NCBI RefSeq assembly: GCF_000485595.1
Contig: NW_014577105.1
Coordinates: 244,482 to 303,752 of the forward strand
Source: Priapulus caudatus
Lineage: Eukaryota > Priapulida > Priapulimorpha > Priapulimorphida > Priapulidae
Length of the DNA: 59,271 nucleotides
Reading direction: 5' to 3'
A program made the translations under genes and the position numbers. Below the pieces are notes generated by a model that worked only from the letters and a program-made list of their open reading frames with translations, had not been told where the DNA came from and searched no databases. Positions 56,601 through 59,271 of the stretch are shown in pieces (the stretch's first letter is position 1; each line of letters opens with the position of its first letter).

Positions 56601-58312
56601 CATAATAAACCTACTTCCACTAATTGTGTACATGCCTGGCTTCACTGTGTAAAAGCTTCATAACCCTCATAACTCCTGCACATTGCTTACAATTTCACAA
56701 TATACTAATAAACACATCATTAACAATTATTCAGAAACTGCCTCATTATATATGCCTGTGGTATATGTGGCATGACACGCTGCGTTGTACCGTGCTGCAA
56801 CTCATCACACGTATCATGCTGTAGTGCACATCACAATACTAAACGTGATGAATCTCTGACCATGCATTCTCTCACCCTCAGCTTACGCGTGAACCTGGAC
56901 ATGGGCAAGGCGACGTACTCGTGGATGATCCAGCGGGACAAAGAGCTACCAGGTGCAGTCGTGCGCAGCACCACCATACCAGAGGAGCTCGGTCGCATCG
57001 TCTACCTGCTCAGTGATAAGACGGGCACGCTGACGCAGAACGAGATGGTGAGCACAGCCGTGAGTGTGACACACACTGCACACGCCGCCATTTTACCTGT
57101 TAACATGGTCTCATCTTCGTGAGAATATCACTGTAGATGCATTCTACAGTTTTTCATTGGGTTTTTTACTTATTAGTTTAATATGTCTAACAAAATAACT
57201 TGCTCGTTTCACTGTTAACTGTATTCATGTGTTTTAGTGATTATTTGATTTTGTTTGCAGGTTTTTAAGCGAGTGCATCTTGGTACAGTATCGTTTGGCG
57301 CTGACACCATGGATGAGGTACAAGTTATCAGTACACCAGTACATGCCCTGGGTTATTTAATTATATACAACCTACCAAACAATTGTTGTCTATTTGAAAA
57401 TTGCTTGTATATTGTGGTGGGCCTGGTGATTTCGTGTTGTTACTAATCCTGACCTAGTGTTTTTATTGTTAGATGGCAAAAAAACATGTTCATGTTTATT
57501 TGAGGTACATCGTTGAATCATTCACGTATGGATAAGTTAGGTTACGGCAAGCTAAATCAAAGTTATGCTGCTATTTCAAGTTTGAAAATAAAAAAAACTG
57601 AACCCAGAGTTAAATGAGTACATTTTTAAAAAGGAGGGTTTAGCCGGGAGTTTAGGATATTTAGCCGATGTGATTACGTAAGTCGTGTAATAAAACTGCC
57701 TTCTCTACGTGTCCTTATTAGGTGCTGACACACGTTAGGTCTGTGTATATGCCGGCAGCATCAGGCAGCTCCAGCAGCACCCCAACACGTGCCACTGTGA
57801 TGGCCATGCCCCGGGTGAGTGACGCGCGTGCGCATATACGTGTTCTGGATGCTGCGAGCTTCAACCACCACTCCATCTGCTCTTCATTCTTGCTCCCACG
57901 TGAAGGTTTAATGTGCACTCATGTACGCGGCTGGCTTTGATGCCCATTAGCTCGCTGTTATTGCGCAATCCTATCATGTCGATTCGTGCGTGCCCAGGTG
58001 AGCTAAACCGGGTATTGTCGTTGTGCAGGTGAGCTAAACCGTGTCGCTGTGCTGGTCAGCTAAGTAATGCTCTGCTAACGAGCAGGTGAAACCACACATC
58101 GACTCACAGTGTGGGGGCGTATCTAATGATTCGTTGACATTGTGCAGGTGCGACGCACGGTGGTGACGCGGGTTCATGAAGCTGTCAAGGCGATCGCACT
58201 GTGCCACAACGTGACGCCCGTCTTTGAGGCTGACAACGTCGAGCACTCCGACACGGAGGCAGACCAGCAGATCGGCGCAACGTGCACATACCAGGCATCG
58301 AGCCCGGACGAG
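47602..58312 (+). CDS. ATP9: Class 2 P4-ATPase, ATP9A/ATP9B (Neo1) family; 5' half, 13 exons, continues beyond window
   Basis: Endosome/Golgi phospholipid-flippase family protein. Yeast Neo1 and ATP9 act without a CDC50 subunit (family knowledge). Exons: 47602-47771, 51996-52140, 52377-52490, 52922-53089, 53497-53643, 53806-53886, 54410-54565, 55194-55283, 55495-55565, 56882-57047, 57261-57317, 57722-57814, 58148-58312; all join in phase, 541 codons. Exon 1 starts in good context (GAGACATGG) and encodes MDEVPLM and EGFEVED, like the ATP9B N-terminus; exon 2 continues with CCDW. TM1-2: [28 protein letters not shown]-domain: [13 protein letters not shown]3-4: [13 protein letters not shown] and [18 protein letters not shown]-domain: [11 protein letters not shown] with the phosphorylated Asp. 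The last exon ends YQASSPDE. The rest of the N- and P-domains and TM5-10 lie to the right. Intron 1 holds transposon element B; intron 7 holds a splice-site minisatellite. Probably a single pre-duplication orthologue, with somewhat more ATP9B-like features. Confidence 0.95.
47953..51231 (+). mobile_element. Long-TIR DNA transposon, element B (ATP9 intron 1)
   Basis: About 3.3 kb with TIRs of about 290 bp (47953-48245 and 50945-51231). Outer ends are AGCCAAGTTCACTATG on the left and, complemented, AGTCAAGTTCATTGTG on the right. Matching inner segments include GGCAATCAGAAAACCAATGT and GGTGAGGAAGCCAGTGGTAC. Both TIRs carry GGCGGCCATCTTGG / GGCCATTTTG motifs, as in element A. The interior holds one broken reading frame. 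Target duplication not resolved. Same strand as ATP9. Confidence 0.85.
48269..50765 (+). pseudogene. Element B protein: helical core, XPG/FEN/PIN-like nuclease motifs, C-terminal CXC domain; frameshifted
   Basis: Segments 48269-49120, 49136-49351 (same frame, split by a TAG at 49118-49120), 49362-49730, 49753-50604 and about 50592-50765. Frame changes fall near 49340, 49695 and 50590. The first 283 codons align with the 5933-4173 part of element A ([33 protein letters not shown]). In 49362-49730: ALVDGMVV (Asp56) and LVFDTYK (Asp100). In 49753-50604: HEEADT (Glu55, Glu56, Asp58), SPDTDVLVL (Asp84, Asp86), [12 protein letters not shown]. The final segment is a CXC cluster (CQCRADC, RCSCRSN, CTDLCQC) followed by an acidic tail. 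The N-terminal C-x-x-C region of element A is absent, so this copy is internally deleted. It is less decayed than A. Confidence 0.82.
54549..55115 (+). repeat. 43-bp minisatellite repeating the exon 7 splice donor (ATP9 intron 7)
   Basis: About 13 tandem units of 41-43 bp (AAAGGTAGGGGGCGCTGCC then AAACACAGTCACGCAGCTC). The first unit overlaps the end of exon 7 (CCACGCTCAAAG at 54554-54565) and its donor. About ten units keep AG|GTA in the splice-site position. Confidence 0.9.
55566..56881 (+). other. Large ATP9 intron 9 with unassigned insert
   Basis: The middle (about 56030-56600) is GC-richer than its surroundings, has two open frames of about 70 codons, a TATATAG word near 56372 and CGCC-rich flanks. 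It may be an LTR or other insert, but I find no terminal repeats. Confidence 0.3.
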
Positions 58313-58338
58313 GTGCGAGATTGTCATGAACGACGACA

Positions 58339-58553
58339 TACTGTACACGCTGTATATTTCGTGGTGGTTTATTTTTCGCGAATTTCGCGAACACGTCCCT
58401 GACAGCGAAAATAACAACACGCGAAAAGTAACAACACGCTGTTCTTCACTGATTCGGGAATTCACAGACCTCGAAGTTAACCACTCGCGAAATTGTCCGT
58501 CAAGTCTGAATTCGCTAAAATATCTGTACGCGAAAAATATGGCGTATACAGTA
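58339..58553. mobile_element. Tc1/mariner-like MITE (ATP9 intron 13)
   Basis: Ends TACTGTACACGCTGTATATT and near-complement AATATGGCGTATACAGTA, with TA at both borders. The interior is rich in CGCGAAAA/TTCGCG. It begins 27 bp after the exon 13 donor. Confidence 0.65.
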
Positions 58554-58643
58554 GTCGTGAACAACAGACTCGCGCATCCCTTCTGCTTTCTGCCTTCATC
58601 ACATGTCTACTTTTCTTCGCCTGCTTTCTGCCTTTATCACATT

Positions 58644-58644
<1 letters not shown>

Positions 58645-58697
<53 letters not shown>
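58645..58697. repeat. (CAT)n microsatellite, probable 3' tail of the adjacent retroelement
   Basis: About 17 CAT units. Read on the minus strand this is a (GAT)n/(ATG)n tail directly after the end of the reverse-transcriptase fragment, as seen at the 3' end of RTE-like elements. Confidence 0.8.
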
Positions 58698-58698
<1 letters not shown>

Positions 58699-58700
58699 GT

Positions 58701-59268
58701 TTAATGTCCGTTTTCCCTTTCGGGGTTGGACAGTTTTATTCCACGATGCCATTCATCTCTACTCTGACACATCTCTCTCCCGAGTCCTGCTGCTACCAGA
58801 TCTTTTTCAACTGTCCTTAGCGATGTCATCCTGGGGCGGCCCTTTGGCCTGATGTCATCATTCCCCACTTTCTCCACACTCCGCAATAAGTTTTCTGGTT
58901 CCCTTGGTTCCACAGGCCCAAACCATTTCAGCCGATTTCTCCTTAGTACATATTCCAGTTTCTCCAAACCAACCCTTCCCAGAATTTCATCATTCGAGAC
59001 ACGATCTTCCCACTTCACCCTACACGTCCAAGTCCAAACGCAGCATCTTCGTATCTGCTCTTTCAAGAATGGCTAAATTTGTCGTCATGGCCCACGTTTC
59101 TGATCTGTAGCAAAGTACTGGTCTCAGACATGCCTGGTACACTTTACCATGTGCTTTTTGCGGCACATTCTTGTTCATCAGCATACTCGCCAGCAGTTTC
59201 CACCTGCCCCACATAGCTCTCACATGTGTTCTTATAGCACATTCCACATCCCCTTCTGCATTCAGCAT
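58701..59268 (-). pseudogene. Non-LTR retrotransposon C-terminal reverse-transcriptase fragment (RTE-like)
   Basis: Two overlapping frames, 59268-59020 and 59066-58701, join through a frameshift near 59040. The first has VYQACLRPVLCYRSETWAM and ILERADTKMLR, the second EDRVSNDEILGRVG and VLRRNRLKWFGPVE. These are the standard motifs after the RT palm in RTE/BovB-type and related elements (Y.SETW, E...MLR, RRLRWFGHV). The catalytic palm would lie to the right of the window. Inserted antisense in ATP9. Confidence 0.82.
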
Positions 59269-59271
59269 GTC

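Noticed and set aside
58493-58852. Frame with a poly-His run
   Set aside because: The His run is the (CAT)n microsatellite at the end of the retroelement fragment; flanks are intronic.
1-59271. CRISPR arrays, rRNA or tRNA genes
   Set aside because: No regularly spaced direct repeats with unique spacers and no recognisable rRNA or tRNA were seen; eukaryotic content makes CRISPR implausible.

Overview
This window is nuclear DNA from a multicellular animal, most likely a marine invertebrate such as a sponge or cnidarian; the phylum is a guess. Two genes with conserved animal introns are clear: DMGDH (dimethylglycine dehydrogenase; 17 exons, about 849 aa) and the 5' half of an ATP9-type P4-ATPase (13 exons seen, running off the right edge). 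Nearly all introns are GT-AG. There are no bacterial operons. Much of the rest is simple repeats, foldback elements and decayed transposons.

Layout. 1-18 kb has no intact host gene. It holds CT-rich arrays, a palindromic MITE carrying telomere-like repeats, a 5.9-kb long-TIR transposon with a broken coding region (element A, about 2.12-7.97 kb), a 1.8-kb foldback with a GTGC-rich core (9.90-11.71 kb), a hairpin repeat family and a decayed non-LTR reverse-transcriptase fragment. 18.2-31.7 kb is DMGDH on the + strand. Its introns hold a telomere-repeat MITE, a 2-kb giant foldback, an 850-bp foldback and a hAT-like MITE. 32.8-34.2 kb (- strand) is a single-exon secreted glycine-rich protein, tail to tail with DMGDH. 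38.2-41.1 kb holds a three-exon candidate gene of unknown function. 41.3-46.8 kb is an accessory patch with CA/GT arrays, an assembly gap, an inverted repeat pair and Harbinger-like and mariner-like fragments. 47.6 kb to the right edge is ATP9. Its first intron contains a second long-TIR element (B, about 47.95-51.23 kb) related to element A.

Main findings. (1) Elements A and B share one protein plan: a helical N-terminal region, an XPG/FEN/PIN-like set of acidic motifs (a VDG or LDA strand, VFD, HEEAD, DTDV) and a C-terminal CXC (tesmin-like) cysteine cluster. Both are bounded by long TIRs rich in GGCCATTTTG-type subterminal motifs. I see no DDE transposase, so this may be a transposon class using a different nuclease fold. 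(2) Eight near-perfect palindromes of 41-77 bp, made of almost nothing but terminal repeats, sit between exact 5-6 bp target duplications. An 850-bp foldback has similar ends and the same kind of target duplication. These look like extremely small transposons. (3) A 43-bp minisatellite in ATP9 appears to have grown out of an exon-intron junction and repeats the 5' splice site about ten times.

DMGDH (mitochondrial choline/one-carbon catabolism) and ATP9 (endosome/Golgi lipid flippase family) are neighbours by position only; nothing suggests shared function.
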